From the NCBI GenBank assembly GCA_051294375.1, contig CM119264.1:18271454-18335453 (forward strand): 64,000 nucleotides of DNA. The letters are read 5' to 3'. This stretch comes from Paraspadella gotoi. Lineage: Eukaryota; Chaetognatha. Within the stretch, counting starts at the first letter, position 1; the number at the start of each line of letters is the position of its first letter. Positions 52,281-64,000 of the stretch are shown here, in pieces. The position numbers and the translations under genes were made by a program. Below the pieces are notes generated by a model, which saw only the letters and a program-made list of their open reading frames with translations, was not told the DNA's origin and searched no databases.

Positions 52281-52628
52281 AAAAAACACTCAGTCTAAAA
52301 AAATGTATGAATTCTCAACAATCCCGATAATTTTCAAGTAATTATTCCTATCCCCATGACAATTGAATTTAAAACCAGAAAACTATTAAGAATATTCATT
52401 TTGTGGCTATTTTACTTTTATTAAATGCTGAAGTCACAAATAATAATTTGACAAATATACCTTACGAATCAATGGAATTTGAAATTTAATTATATGATAC
52501 ATATATAATTTTTTTTTAAAAATCGCGGATATGTACATCCTGATTCGGCGTTTTGAAAACCTTGATAAATATTTTTTTCTTCTTTCCATTTTTTTCTTTT
52601 TTTCTTTTTTTCTTTCTTTCTTTCTTTC

Positions 52629-52672
<44 letters not shown>

Positions 52673-52761
52673 TTTCTTTCTTTCTTTCTTTCTTTCTATC
52701 TTTTTTCTTCCTTTTCTCTTTCTTTTTTTCCTTCTTTCTTTGTTTCTTTCCTTCTCTTTTC

Positions 52762-52823
<62 letters not shown>

Positions 52824-54829
52824 AAAAGGAACAACATTGCTGGCAAATTTGTAAAAACTGAAATAACCAGCATTAAATCAAACCATGCAAAATAGTGTTT
52901 AATGTTCTCAGTATGAATTTTTTGCTTGTTTGTAAACTTTGGTTATCTTTATTTGCACATGAACCCGTGAACCCTTTGAAATTGTACATTGAACAACCTT
53001 AAAGAATGACTATCATATTATCGACGAATGTTGAGTTTTAGTCGTACAGATACATACACCATTTAGATATTAAACGGAGATTGTTATTGACATAAAAGCC
53101 AAGCCATATTTCGACGTCGCCGTTGATAATTCCCCAAAATCCTTCCGTGTATTAGACGTTTTTTTTATGAGTGATCATTGCTTTAATTTCTTAAATGCTC
53201 AGGTTAGTTAGTGTAGAAAATATTTATTACTATGTTCTACGTCCCAAAAGGTGGATCGTTCGAGGAGCTCTTTCTATCGTCGGTCCGCATATTCCCTTTG
53301 GCTCTGTAACTCTTGAAAGTGAAGATAAATCTTGAAAGCATAGAATAAATTCAAAGAATTATGTTCATTTACAGTTACAGTAACTTACATAGTTAAACTT
53401 TTTACAGTTACCCTGGCAGATAATAAATTTAGTGTTTAAATTACCGGGAACCCTTAGCCTACCGTGGATGCGCCGATGTTATCAGGCAGGTAGCGAGCGT
53501 GAATATTGTTTATAGACCTTGTTTTTTGTTTCTAATCTTTAAAGTAAATATAAAGACGAGTACGAATTGCGCCTTCTAATGAGTCAATATTTATAAACAA
53601 AAGGTACGTGCAACGGGAGTTTCTTTTTCTGGTAGTATGTTATGATATGATGATATGATGAGGTTATGATGTTATGATTTTGGTTTTTCTCCGTATATTT
53701 TCTGTCATTATACAAAATTAATTAATGGTTACTGACTGTTTCAATAATCATCGATCATTAAATTTCAATTCATGATATTAACTAGTTGTACGTATAGCCT
53801 GAATTTAAAACAAATAAAAAACAGTTTATGTAACAATAAGTTTTAATGTAATTACTTCATCACAATTCACAGATTAATAATAATTCATTGAGTTTGGTTT
53901 TCACCATACTATGACAATTGTCCTTTAGTGAACGAGATCAACAATTTGTCCAAAAAAATGTAATTAATACTAATTATAAAAGAAATTTCATTAAAATCAC
54001 AACAGAGGGAAGACCAAAGAACGAATTTTCCTTTTTTCGTCAAAAGACGATGAACGGAGCATAAATCAACGGAGGGGATTCGCGCACTCAAGATTGTTTT
54101 TTGTTTTTTTTTAGTTAAAAAAAATTATTCGTTTTGTCTGTAGAGTCTGTAGTGAAGACGCTTAATCAAAAAAAATGTATTTTATGAATTCTTACGTAGC
54201 AATCCAAAAAGCGCGGGGAAGAATAGGATGAACTGTAATGAAACTTTATTTTAACTTGACTTAGAACAGGGCGAGTAGAAAAAAAAACCGAACTTCAAAT
54301 AACGGCAGATGAGAATAACACAGACGAAGACGGTACGCGAGTAAAAAGATGGAGATTATGTTAAGAGAGCAACGATGGTGCTTAACTGACAAAAGATTAA
54401 CGCGAGAGCAAAATTAAAAACAAATTCCTCCTTGCGACATTTAAACAAAAAAAACCAAAAAAAAACCAATGTTTACATGAAGAACGACGCCCGAAAAATT
54501 CGTTGAATAAAAACTGTCGATTGAAACAGAATTTGTCAACGTCGTTCTTTCCTGTTAACGAATTTTATTCATAACATTTACTTAACGATAAAAAAAAAGA
54601 ATTACGTAAAAAATTAGCTCCCGTTGAGGAAACGACAACACAGTTAATTACGACTCAAAAACTAACCGCAGAACACAATTGTCGTTTATCAAAAATTTAA
54701 CAGTTTATATTCTGTGAAAAGAATTGGAAATAAATTCTCTCTGGCTTTATTAATACATTGAAAGTAAACGATTTTACCGATGTTCAACGTAAAAACTGTC
54801 AAATAGTTGATAAGAATAAACAGAGTTCA
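52281..54829. other. Intergenic region between the channel and CASK 3' ends
   Basis: AT-rich. It holds the channel 3' UTR, a TTTC/CT microsatellite at 52612-52820 and, on the minus strand, several AATAAA signals (plus-strand TTTATT, for example near 54561 and 54735) that may serve CASK. I see no coding sequence. Confidence 0.6.
52612..52820. repeat. (TTTC)n followed by (CT)n
   Basis: TTTC tetranucleotide repeats to about 52700, then irregular pyrimidines, then a pure CT tract at 52763-52820. Confidence 0.95.
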
Positions 54830-57043
54830 CTAATAAACCCAGTGAACGGGAACCCACTGAGGTGAAGTGTTGACCGCGAGAAACGCCTTCTCTAGTCTGC
54901 AAAATTTAAAAAAAACATTTTTAAAAAGAGCAAAAAATAGAGCATCGTAAGTTTCTCACCTGTGAATGGTGTGTTCTATGTCATTGTTGACGATAATCAA
55001 ATCAAAGTAATGTCGATAAGCTTCTTTCAGTTGATGTGATTCTTCCACCAATCGTTCCAACGACCCATCGTCTCTGAAAAAAAAAAAAACAACAAAAAAC
55101 AAAACAAAATCAAAATCAAAATAAAAGGAAATATATTATTACGACGACGTCAAATTCTCTTTGATTACTCAAGTTTGGATTTATACATTTTAATAAGTAA
55201 TAAGAAAGACTAAAAAAAAAGCACCTGTCGTGAACTTCTCTCATGGCAGCGATCGATGGTGCGTCAATGAAGATGACAAATGGAGAAAAATCCGGAGTCC
55301 GGAGAACTTTAAGTGCCTTTAAAAAAAATAAGAAATTTAGTCATGGAGAAGCTGTTATATCATTTCTAAATCCAACCTACCTGCGGCTCCACGTCCAAGA
55401 TGGCGGTGAGACCCTGTCCGTGTATCGACCGGATCGTGTCGATCTTCGTTCCGTACATCGCGTTCTCGTGACTCCCGTACTCGAGATATTCGTTATTAGC
55501 TAAAAGTAAAATAAAATAATTAAATTAATTAAATAAAAAAAGATAATTAAACTCACCAATTCCTTCCATCATCTCATCGTAAGAGACGAAATGGTAAGTT
55601 CTGGCGTTCTCCTCCTCTGATTTTGGTTTTCGCGTCGTGTCTACGGATGATCGGGGTTGAGAGAGAATAATTAATTGGGTAGTCTAGGTAAAAAAAAAAA
55701 AGACAACATTTTAGGAATTTTAATAATGAAAGTGATGATATAACAACAACAGTTGGTAAGCAAGTTAGATGGTGGTAGGAAGAAAAAAAGTTTTAACCCC
55801 ACTAATGACGCAGAAGGGAGCAGAATCGGAGTGGAAAGTAGCAACGGGGCTTAAAGGCATTAAACGAATCGCCATCGTTTAATCTTTTGATGAGGACAAA
55901 AGGTCGAACGGCGGGAAACCATTTGGGCCAAAGCGATCGGGAAATCGGGGAAAAAAGGCAGTTTCGATGGGAAAGGAAAGTCGGGGATAGAAGTCCAATC
56001 TGGAAGACGAAATGGAAGAAGGAAAAAGAGAAAAAAATGATAACAAAAGAATAACAAAAACAATNNNNNNNNNNAAATTGTAACAAAACTTAAAGATAAA
56101 TATACGAATATATGATACGTATAATAAATTAATAAACAACATAGAATCGGCTATAAAAACTAGATAACTGAAAGAAAAAAAAATAATATTGATGCGTTAA
56201 AATACGACAGAAAAGAGTAAAAAGTCAAAAGAGAAGATGGAAACCAGAAAATGGAGGGAAAACGAGGAAAGGAAAGAAACGTGAGGAGAATCGGACCCTG
56301 AGACAAAAGCGACAGGTTTGGTGAGATTGTGAATTTCAGTCGCGAAAAACAAAGAAAAACAAAAGAAAAACAAAAGAAAAACAGTACCAGAAAGAATGTA
56401 TGTACATAAAAGAAGATTGAATTCGCTGGAAATTAAGAAAACAAGAAAATGGGGTTAGAGAGAAGAAAACGCGTACTAAGGAGAATTGTGTGCTCAGAAA
56501 AGAGATTGCTCTTAGCCAAAACTCACTAAAATGAAGGAAGAAAGAAAAAAATAAGTAAAAGAAGGAAAAAGAAAAAAAGAAAGAAAGAGAAAAAAACGGA
56601 GCAAAAAATCTAAAATAAAAAGAATAAAACAGAAAAAAATCAAAAACGTAAAAAGGCTGATAAGAAAATCTCGTCTAAGAAAGAACAGGAAAAATGGGAA
56701 AACAAACGAAAGGGCATTTTGCATTCGTCTACATATTATCCGTCTTGGTGACCTTTTTTAAAATCTTTCGTAAATATTCACGTTTGACCTTTCAACTTTG
56801 TTTAACGCAACTTTTTAATGAAACTTTTTCGTATCCCTGTGCCCGCCATTCACAACAAACACCCCCGCACCCCGCGCCTTACGAGGTATTGGGTAGGCAA
56901 AGCGGTCTGGATAAGTAGCGATTAATGTGTTTTTTATGTGCCTTCGTCCGACACCGTGGGCTCCTAGAAGATGAACAGAGAAAATGGGGTTATATTCTGA
57001 TCATCGGTCTCAACTCTCAAACTCTCAATCTCTCTCTCTCTCC

Positions 57044-57110
<67 letters not shown>

Positions 57111-58952
57111 CCCCTCACCCAGTAAGACAAGCGTCTTTCTTTTAAAGCTCGGCAGTTTGATGACCTCTTCATAAGTGACGAGGTCAAGTTGATCGAAGCA
57201 AATGTTGTGCTTGGAGAAAAACTTTTCTCGCGTTAGCTTTTTTCTCCAGTTGAACCACGAACAGTGACCTGAAAAATAATGTTTTTTTATATTTAAAGTT
57301 CATATCATTAAAGATAATAAACAAAGATATATAATACACAACGAGAATTTTTAGTATATTCAACAGTCACGGCCATTTGCATTATAATTCGACAACATTT
57401 TGACTCCGCTGAAAGACAAAGGTCAACCCGCCTGCAATGGGTTTAAGCAGATAAGCCTTTCAAAGCTGCGTGGGCTTTGTGGCTTTGGCTCGCTTTAGGA
57501 GGTTTCTTCGACGAAAAGTCTCATAATCTCGTTTACATTTTGCTTCTTTTACAACTTTTTTCCTGAACCTTTGGAAGCGACGAAAAAGCTCTTGAAAAGG
57601 GAAAGGCCTTGTTTGGAATGTGATATGCCAACTATCTTTAAAAAAAAAAAAATAAAGAACCATTCACCGCTAAAAAAAAGAAGCAAAAGACATAGATAGT
57701 AAGAAGGACAACCACAAAGAAGAAAAGGAGATTGTGAAACTGACTTTCTTTCTTGGTCTTTTCTATGGCTTGCGATGCGACCCTCCATTCCTGCAGCTCG
57801 GGCGAAGGTATGAGGCCAACGGAATGAGACGACGACACCGACGACGACGTTGAATTGGAAACCTGATTGAATAAATAATCAAAAGTGTTAATTATTAAAA
57901 GATATTTAATTGTTAGTTTGGTTCCCTCAACTGGACGGAAGAAGGAGGATTGCCTAGGATCTTCCTCACCCACGGATCTTCTCGTCCGCTAATAAATCCT
58001 CCCACGCGTCTACAAGGAATTGGCTTCGCCCACACATAGGCCAGGATTTAAAACAGCCCACGAAAGCGCAAGAACTTCGCCCCCGAATTCGCAATGAATA
58101 CTCAAGACTCGACCATAAGCAACTAAATGTCACCTTAACCGGGTTTCGATCGGGCGACGGAAGCGGCGACGAAAACGGCGACGATCGTTGCTCGGAATCG
58201 ACGTCGCGGGAATTCCGCCTGGAAAAGAGACGAGTGACAATCACCAATATGAATTTTAATTCAATGTATTAAAAATCGTTAAGAATCAGGAGGCAGAGTG
58301 TAACCTGTGGCCGTTTGGTTTAAAGGAGGAATTTGTCGGCGAAAACCGTTCGCTGTTTTCTTCGTCCTGAAAACAAAACCAAAAAAAATCAAAAAATACG
58401 AGAAAAAAACAAATCGAAACGAAAACAAAAAAGTTTTAGCACAAAATTCCATCAATCGTCGAATCAGAATCAAAATTTAAAAAGAAAATCCCAGCGAGGG
58501 CGCCCCGCTCACCACGTGATTGTAGTAGGCGTGGCGGCTTTTCTCGTCGTCATGGACGTGATTCGACGGCGACGCTGACGTCATTTCCGGTTTACCGTCG
58601 GCCACGCCTCCCTTCCGTCGGCCCCGCGATTTCTCGCCCGATTTACCACGGAATCCGTTTTCCAGGTTCAATCTTATTTCGTGGAAGAAAAGAGATTTTG
58701 GAGGAAAGAAGAGAAAGGGAGTTTGAGGGGAGGATGGATTAAAGGGACGCTCCAAAAAGAAAAGGAGAGAAAAAATGATCCAGGTCGGAATATTGGCAAG
58801 CGGGATTTGGAATGATAACACAAGGAGCAAATTAAGAAAAAGGGACTCCAGTCCAAAAAAAAAAAAAAAATTAATTGAAGAGAAATAATTTAATATTGTG
58901 AATTTTAATTATTAAAATTTTTATATTTTTGTCTTTTGTCTTTTTTTCTTTT

Positions 58953-58983
<31 letters not shown>

Positions 58984-61766
58984 CTTTCTTTCTTTCTCTC
59001 TTTCTTTCTTTCTTTCTTTTTTTCTTTCTCTCTTTCTCTTGTTTGTTCTCTTTATTTCCTTATATTTTCTATTTTCATTTCTACTATTTTCTCTTTTCCT
59101 CATTATATTTCGTTCCTACCTTTGGCTTTGTGCGATAAAGTCCTCGACGTCTTTCTCGTCGTCTTCACAGTCGTCTTCACTTTCGTCGTCGCTCTGTCAA
59201 AGTAAAACGAGATGGATAATCTTTTTTTGATTTGTTTACTGTCGGGTATGTACACATAAAAGCTCGTTGTTAAAATAAAATTAAATTTCTTTATTTTTTA
59301 GATTAAAAATTATAAGATTCGAAGATTGTGTATGTAGTTATTGCTTAATTTTCGGTGTGTTTTTGGCACTTAAGTAAAATTTTAAAAAATATAACAAGTA
59401 AAATAAATAAAACGAAAAAAGAAATTTAATCATATTCTGGAACGACAGACACGAATCTTAGCGTGATCGAAATCCTCGGTGACAACTTTGGCGGGAAAAA
59501 GTGACGTTTTCTATCTTCGACTCACTTGGTCGAACGCGTACGACGATTTTTGTCCCAGTTTTTTCGTTTTCCCGCGAATTTTTTGAATTTGTTTTCGAGA
59601 CGAATCGGAAAACCTGTCGGATAGGAGATAAATTGAAAATAGATGAAAATATTCTAAATCGTTTTCAACCGTTCACAGCGTAACGCAACGCAAGTTTATT
59701 ATAAATTTCTTTAAAAATATAAACTGTCAAAGGAGAAATTGAATCTTTATCATCCCCAATCCGTAATCCAATTCACCCAAGACGAATCTGCTCCATCCCC
59801 AAATTGACACACCCCTCGTCAGTCGTCAGTCGTCTCAATCCCTCAGTCCCCTTCATATCAACTGAGCTGACAAGTCCCCATTCTCAGGACTGACTTATCG
59901 TTGGCGTCCGAGTGCGAGACGATATAAGAGCAGGAGGGACCATTGACGTCGGGGGCGGGCGGTGACGTCAAAAGGCCGGAAGCTGAAGGAAAGATGTCGC
60001 CTGGAACGCGACGTCCGTGCTAGAGGGTTGGGTGATGAAAAGTGGGTCGGAAGTGAATGATGAGTTGTGGTCAGAAGGTTGGATATCGGGTCAAAGTTGA
60101 CCAATGTTTTCTATCCTTTTTTTTTTTTGAAGCCAAACTTATGAAAACTAATTTTCTAGTTCTAAACGATTTTACGTAAGATAATGATATACCTCAATTT
60201 TAAATCCTTAATTGACTTTTTTTTTAAATTTAAGTTACCTATTTATCTTTATTCATGTTTTTTAAATTTACTCACGATATCGGGAATTGGAGAAAAGGAG
60301 GCGGAGGTTTCAACTTTTCTCGCTTGCCACCAGTTGTGGTCTTCTTTGCTGGTGATTTGTAGAATGTCACCTGAAAATAACAAAACTGATAACTGTGTCT
60401 GTCAACTTTGTTTTCTCGTTCTCATGCTACAAATGAACTTTCCCGACAAAAACACTGAAGTAGTTATTTTTTTTCTGTTTCATTTTATTTACGTTTTTTC
60501 TATCATTTCTTTTTTCTTCTGCTTTTTCTGAACAAATTCTTATTTCTTGACGAACAACAGCTTAAATCTTGTTTCCTTCATTTTCTTTTAATTTTCTTTA
60601 TTTGCCAAAAGAAAAAAACCCAAAACAACCAACAATGAAAGAAAACAACAAAAAATGTCACCATCTTGCTCCAAACATTTTTTTATCTTTATTATACCAT
60701 TGTTATACCAAAATGAGCATGCAGTACATTTTTTTGGGGGCATAAAAAAAATTTGCAATTTTGAACAGTAAGATTATACCGTATTTATCATGGTAATTAT
60801 CCTTTCTTTTTCGTTGTTTGAGAGATTAACAAAGTTTGATTTTATTTTGCAACGAATTTTATTTTAAAAGAGCAGACATGTTTCGGCTCACAATACGAGC
60901 CTTCATCAGCGCACATGAGTGTGCTGATGAAGGCTCGTATTGTGAGCCGAAACATGTCTGCTCTTTTTAAATAAAATTCGTTGCAAAATAAAATCAAACT
61001 TTGTTAAACCGTATTTATCAACAAAAATTATTTAATTATAACCTTCCCTCCGATAGTCGTGTCTGGTCTTTTGTGTGTTTTTATTTGTTTATTTTTCCCA
61101 CTCGCTCTCCTGACGAAAGAAAATTGAAAAACTCCGCGGGGATAGCAATTTTTTAGGTGAAGGGGCGGCGGGGAGCAACAACGTACCTGTTCGGAATTGA
61201 AGACCAGCTTGGGAGCAAGGAATCAAGTCGTCATCTTTGGGGTTGTAGTCGAACCCCGATCGAACGTATATCTTAGTAAGAGAATTGGTTTGGAAGTCTA
61301 TACGTAATTTTAGATTACTAAACGCCTTCAGGGATTCAGATTTAAGTAACACAGGGACTCACAGAAACGTTTTCGAAGGCAGAGAGGATGAGCCCGCGAT
61401 AACTGGGCACCACTTTGAAGGAGACCGTTCCTTTCGCTTGTTTCTGAGAAGAAAATAAATAATTTGTCGATATGAAAGTGTGACAAACAAAAGTATGTAC
61501 GTATTACACTCGATCAAAATTCAAACTGACCAGCATCTTTTGGAGGAAATCGACGGACTGATTGGCGAGACTGATGCCGTTGATTTCGCGAATCTCGTCG
61601 CCGACGTGCAGAGATCCTGTAGGGAGGGAAAAGGTTGAGAAATTTCACAATTTTAGTTATAAAACTTTTATCTAACGGGTTTTTTACCTTGACGATGTAT
61701 GAGCCCTCCGTAGAAAATTCTGGCGACGACCACTCGGTTGTCTTCGCTCATTCTGAGTGTGATCCC
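54830..61766 (-). CDS. CASK: CASK, 3' part: PDZ, SH3 (split by an insertion) and guanylate kinase-like domains
   Basis: MAGUK scaffold of cell junctions and synapses. Seventeen minus-strand exons, all phase-consistent: 61766-61688, 61616-61531, 61443-61363 ([40 protein letters not shown]), 61271-61187 and 60370-60276 (SH3; [20 protein letters not shown]), 59193-59120, 58672-58513, 58366-58305 and 58218-58134 (linker), 57862-57745 ([13 protein letters not shown]), 57268-57119 ([17 protein letters not shown]), 56963-56883, 55640-55557, 55499-55381, 55316-55225, 55073-54960 and 54896-54830 ([33 protein letters not shown], ending [11 protein letters not shown]). The GK sequence is closer to CASK than to MPP/PALS. 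The SH3 carries about 155 extra residues between NWWQ and GLIPSP, where vertebrates have about ten. The PDZ-SH3 linker is short. The kinase and L27 exons lie upstream, not found. Confidence 0.92.
56065..56074. other. Assembly gap (10 N)
   Basis: Ten N inside the CASK intron between exons 56963-56883 and 55640-55557. Those exons join in phase, so no coding sequence is missing. Confidence 1.
57027..57105. repeat. (CT)n microsatellite next to a CASK donor
   Basis: On the CASK strand this is a GA tract starting about 14 bases after the donor of the HOOK/GK exon (57268-57119). Confidence 0.95.
58935..59040. repeat. (TTTC)n microsatellite in a CASK intron
   Basis: TTTC repeats with interruptions; GAAA on the CASK strand. 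Confidence 0.9.
60826..61007. repeat. Near-perfect foldback with hammerhead-like cores
   Basis: Two arms of about 85 bp are almost exact reverse complements around GCACATGAGTGTGC. Each arm, read outward, carries CTGATGA, a GGCTC/GAGCC stem with a 7-base loop, GAAA and ACATGTC: the conserved core of a hammerhead ribozyme (plus-strand core 60924-60958; minus-strand core begins at 60909). The 13-bp direct repeats ACCGTATTTATCA at 60778-60790 and 61008-61020 flank it, like a target-site duplication. It lies in a CASK intron. Confidence 0.8.
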
Positions 61767-62621
61767 CTGCGAAAAATAGATTCGATTAAAAAATATCAAT
61801 TCCATTTGCGATTTTTTAAACTTCCCGCTAATATCAATCGGCGTCGAGTGATAAATAAAATTACAAACTTTCCATTTTCTCTCTAACACATCGGCGCTGA
61901 GACAATCGCGTCGCCAAAAAAAGAAATTATAAAAAAATAAATAAAACGAATTTAAAAAAAAATGAGATAAGCGTCGAAATCAAAGAGGAAAGTCTAAGGG
62001 TGAAAAGGAAAAAAATTGCTTTTCTGCCATCACTCCTTCATTCCTTCTCCATACACGTCTGATTTCCATTCAGCATTTCTTCTTTTTTTTTTGATTTTCT
62101 ATTTTTTTTTTCTTTTCGGAGAGGAATAGGCGACCTCCGGGGAAGCGGTTGAATGGTTGAATGGAGGCGCGAATAAATCAAAAATGTGAAATAGAACCTG
62201 GAAAAAGGAAAGAAAAAAAAAATCTGGCTCGATGGGAGGTGGCGTTGCGGGTGGGGGAAGGTGGAGGGATAAGGGAAGTGGAAATTGGGGGGGTGAGGGG
62301 GTTGCGGAAGGGGGTTGAAAAGAGGGCGAGTGGGGGATGGGTAACAAAATGGAGGAAGTTAGAAGAAGGTAAAGTGGTCGGTTGGCGAATGTCATAGTGT
62401 ACGGGAGATGGCACTGTAGGAAAAATCAAGGAAAGAAATGAAAGGGAAGATGGTTGGATTTCGAATTGTGAGGAAGATGGCGTAAGATGAAAAATAAAAA
62501 AGTGGTGGCCTTGTACTCGTGCAATTACGTATTTGCCTATTGAGAGTTCTTTAGAGATCACAAGTATTTGTGAGATTTATAACAAAATACTCACTACATT
62601 TTACGCTAAACGATGTAAATA

Positions 62622-62673
62622 AAATTGGTACAACCAATATAAAAATTATCCATTCATTTAATAAATAAGCTAT
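62622..62673. repeat. 52-bp dispersed repeat, copy 2
   Basis: Same orientation and practically the same sequence as 21863-21914, beginning with the ATTGGTACAACCAAT palindrome. Confidence 0.85.
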
Positions 62674-63270
62674 TTTGCCCCTAACTTTGGATAGGCTTTT
62701 GGCATGCTTCTTTAAAAGTGTTTTCAATGCATAACAATTTAAATTTTCATTGAATCGATTTTCACGTTCCAGTTGCCGTGGAGTCGCAATCTCAGTTTAA
62801 AATTACGTACGACACAATGAAAAAATGGCGTAACGTTACTGTTCCGTGCATTAAAAAAAATTTACTGTTCAATATTATATATTTCTTTTTATTTTTTGAA
62901 ACGTTATAGTTTCATATGTCGATATCCAAAATATCAATGCAAAATCTTTTTTTGTTTTTTAGATATGACCGATATAGGGTGAAAGATGATAAATTTTTAA
63001 AAAAGTTACTTATTCATATTTATTCCTAGAATTGTAATAGAAAAAAATAAAAAAAATAATAGTACCAATAGTTAGTGTTATGTCTCAAATAGATGGAAAA
63101 AAACCTCATTTAAAAATTCGATCGGGAAGTGGGGTAACTAAGGCTTACCAATGGCATCCTCCACGCCGATTGTTCTCTCAAATAATTTTTTTTATTTAAT
63201 ACTTTTGAAAGGGAAAAAAAGAAAATTCAGAATGCAGGTTGCATAAAGGGTACAGATAATCTGGACTTAC

Positions 63271-63323
63271 TGACATGATAACCATGACCTTTTATATCTT
63301 GTGAAATGGGGCAGTAAAGATAT
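63271..63323 (-). other. Exon-like segment, unidentified
   Basis: An acceptor TTTTTTAG and a consensus donor TCA|GTAAGT bound 53 bp that are open in one frame (YLYCPISQDIKGHGYHV). I recognise no family. It may be a real small exon or chance. Confidence 0.2.
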
Positions 63324-64000
63324 CTAAAAAATTCAATCATTAAGTCAGTCAATGAACCCTTTCTAATGGGCTATTATGATAAATATTTTTTCTTAATTAA
63401 AATGGATAATAAATAATAGAATTAAATTCCTTGCTATATTTAAAAAAAAATTATCAACACAATGATGTCTTGCTTTGTCAATATATTGCCAGTTATATAT
63501 TTTTTTAAAACTTTATTATGATAAACAAGCAGTGTGTCAAGCTTTTAGTTTGCAGTTAAAGATAATGAAAAAATCCATATTTTTTTTCACAGACAAGAAG
63601 GTAGATGTCCAGACTGTTTATATCAAGCTGAAAACATTTTTGTATTTATCATTTTTGATATTTAAAAAGACATTTTATCAAGCTAAAATATAAATTTCTG
63701 CTTGTTTTTTACTTTAACTTAAAAATATAAGCAGTTTTATGGAATAAAGAAAATTTAATAATAATCAAAATGTAATTCAGTCTTTCCTTTTTCAAATTAC
63801 AAAAGAAAAATAAAAAAATTCATATGCCTTCATTGAAATTTTTAAAACAAATACTGTTATACTTTTAACTCTGATTTAAACAAAAGCTGATGTAAAGATT
63901 TATGGATTTAATTTAATAAAACTTTTTTAGAAAGGTGTCCCATGATTAGGGCTTTAATTTGATACCACACCCATCTTGCTAGCTCTTTTCTTTCAAAAGT

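Larger units (their letters stand above)
61767..64000. other. No recognised exon; presumed CASK intron
   Basis: AT-rich. It should lie between the PDZ exons and the L27/kinase exons of CASK. A 53-bp exon-like segment with a perfect GTAAGT donor is seen at complement(63271..63323), but it matches nothing I know. A second copy of the 52-bp dispersed repeat is at 62622-62673. Confidence 0.5.

Noticed and set aside
59895-60000. A possible extra CASK linker exon (reading [16 protein letters not shown])
   Set aside because: Its end phase (2) does not fit the next exon (phase 0), whereas exon 60276 joins directly to 59193 in phase 0.
63150-63176. A 25-bp microexon resembling the CASK kinase C-lobe (reading RTIGVEDAI)
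   Set aside because: The resemblance is a few residues, the acceptor is poor and such a short exon cannot be supported without transcripts.

Overview
This window is nuclear genomic DNA from a multicellular animal. The genes are split by many short GT-AG introns. Their products are animal-type: a DEG/ENaC sodium channel, the MAGUK scaffold CASK, an LRRC14/PRAME-type protein, the methyltransferase ETFBKMT, and three proteins of ciliary type or ciliary association (DYNLT5-like, C22orf15-like, DRC9). Exons are fairly GC-rich; introns are AT-rich and unusually full of (GA)n/(CT)n tracts. I cannot place the animal more closely than an invertebrate-like metazoan. Three N-gaps (31771-32293, 41090-41114, 56065-56074) show a draft assembly.

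Layout. 1-7.8 kb holds no gene I can name, only microsatellites, a minisatellite, a possible promoter and one orphan exon. At 7.8-10.3 kb four phase-compatible exons on the minus strand form the 3' end of an unidentified gene. From 14.0 to 52.3 kb runs one plus-strand DEG/ENaC gene whose 5' exons (TM1) were not found. Its first visible intron (5.5 kb) contains a DYNLT5-like and a C22orf15-like gene on the same strand. Its last large intron (26.8 kb) contains an LRRC14-like gene and ETFBKMT on the minus strand. ETFBKMT in turn holds DRC9, on the plus strand, inside its own largest intron. The rest of the 26.8-kb intron carries a tRNA-derived SINE, three copies of a dispersed repeat, and a 1.76-kb near-identical tandem duplication that looks like an assembly artefact. 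From 54.8 to 61.8 kb the 3' two-thirds of CASK (PDZ-SH3-GK) lies on the minus strand. Its 5' part (CaM-kinase-like and L27 domains) must lie beyond 61.8 kb and was not recognised up to 64 kb.

Most notable: (1) the channel ectodomain appears to carry an extra segment of about 450 residues, predicted helical, between the Cys-Pro-rich knuckle region and the last strand before TM2; (2) nesting is three levels deep; (3) the CASK SH3 domain is split by about 155 residues of low-complexity sequence encoded by extra exons; (4) a CASK intron holds a near-perfect 182-bp foldback with a hammerhead-ribozyme-like core on each strand. Exon joins were deduced by eye from splice sites, phase and family resemblance, with no transcript evidence.
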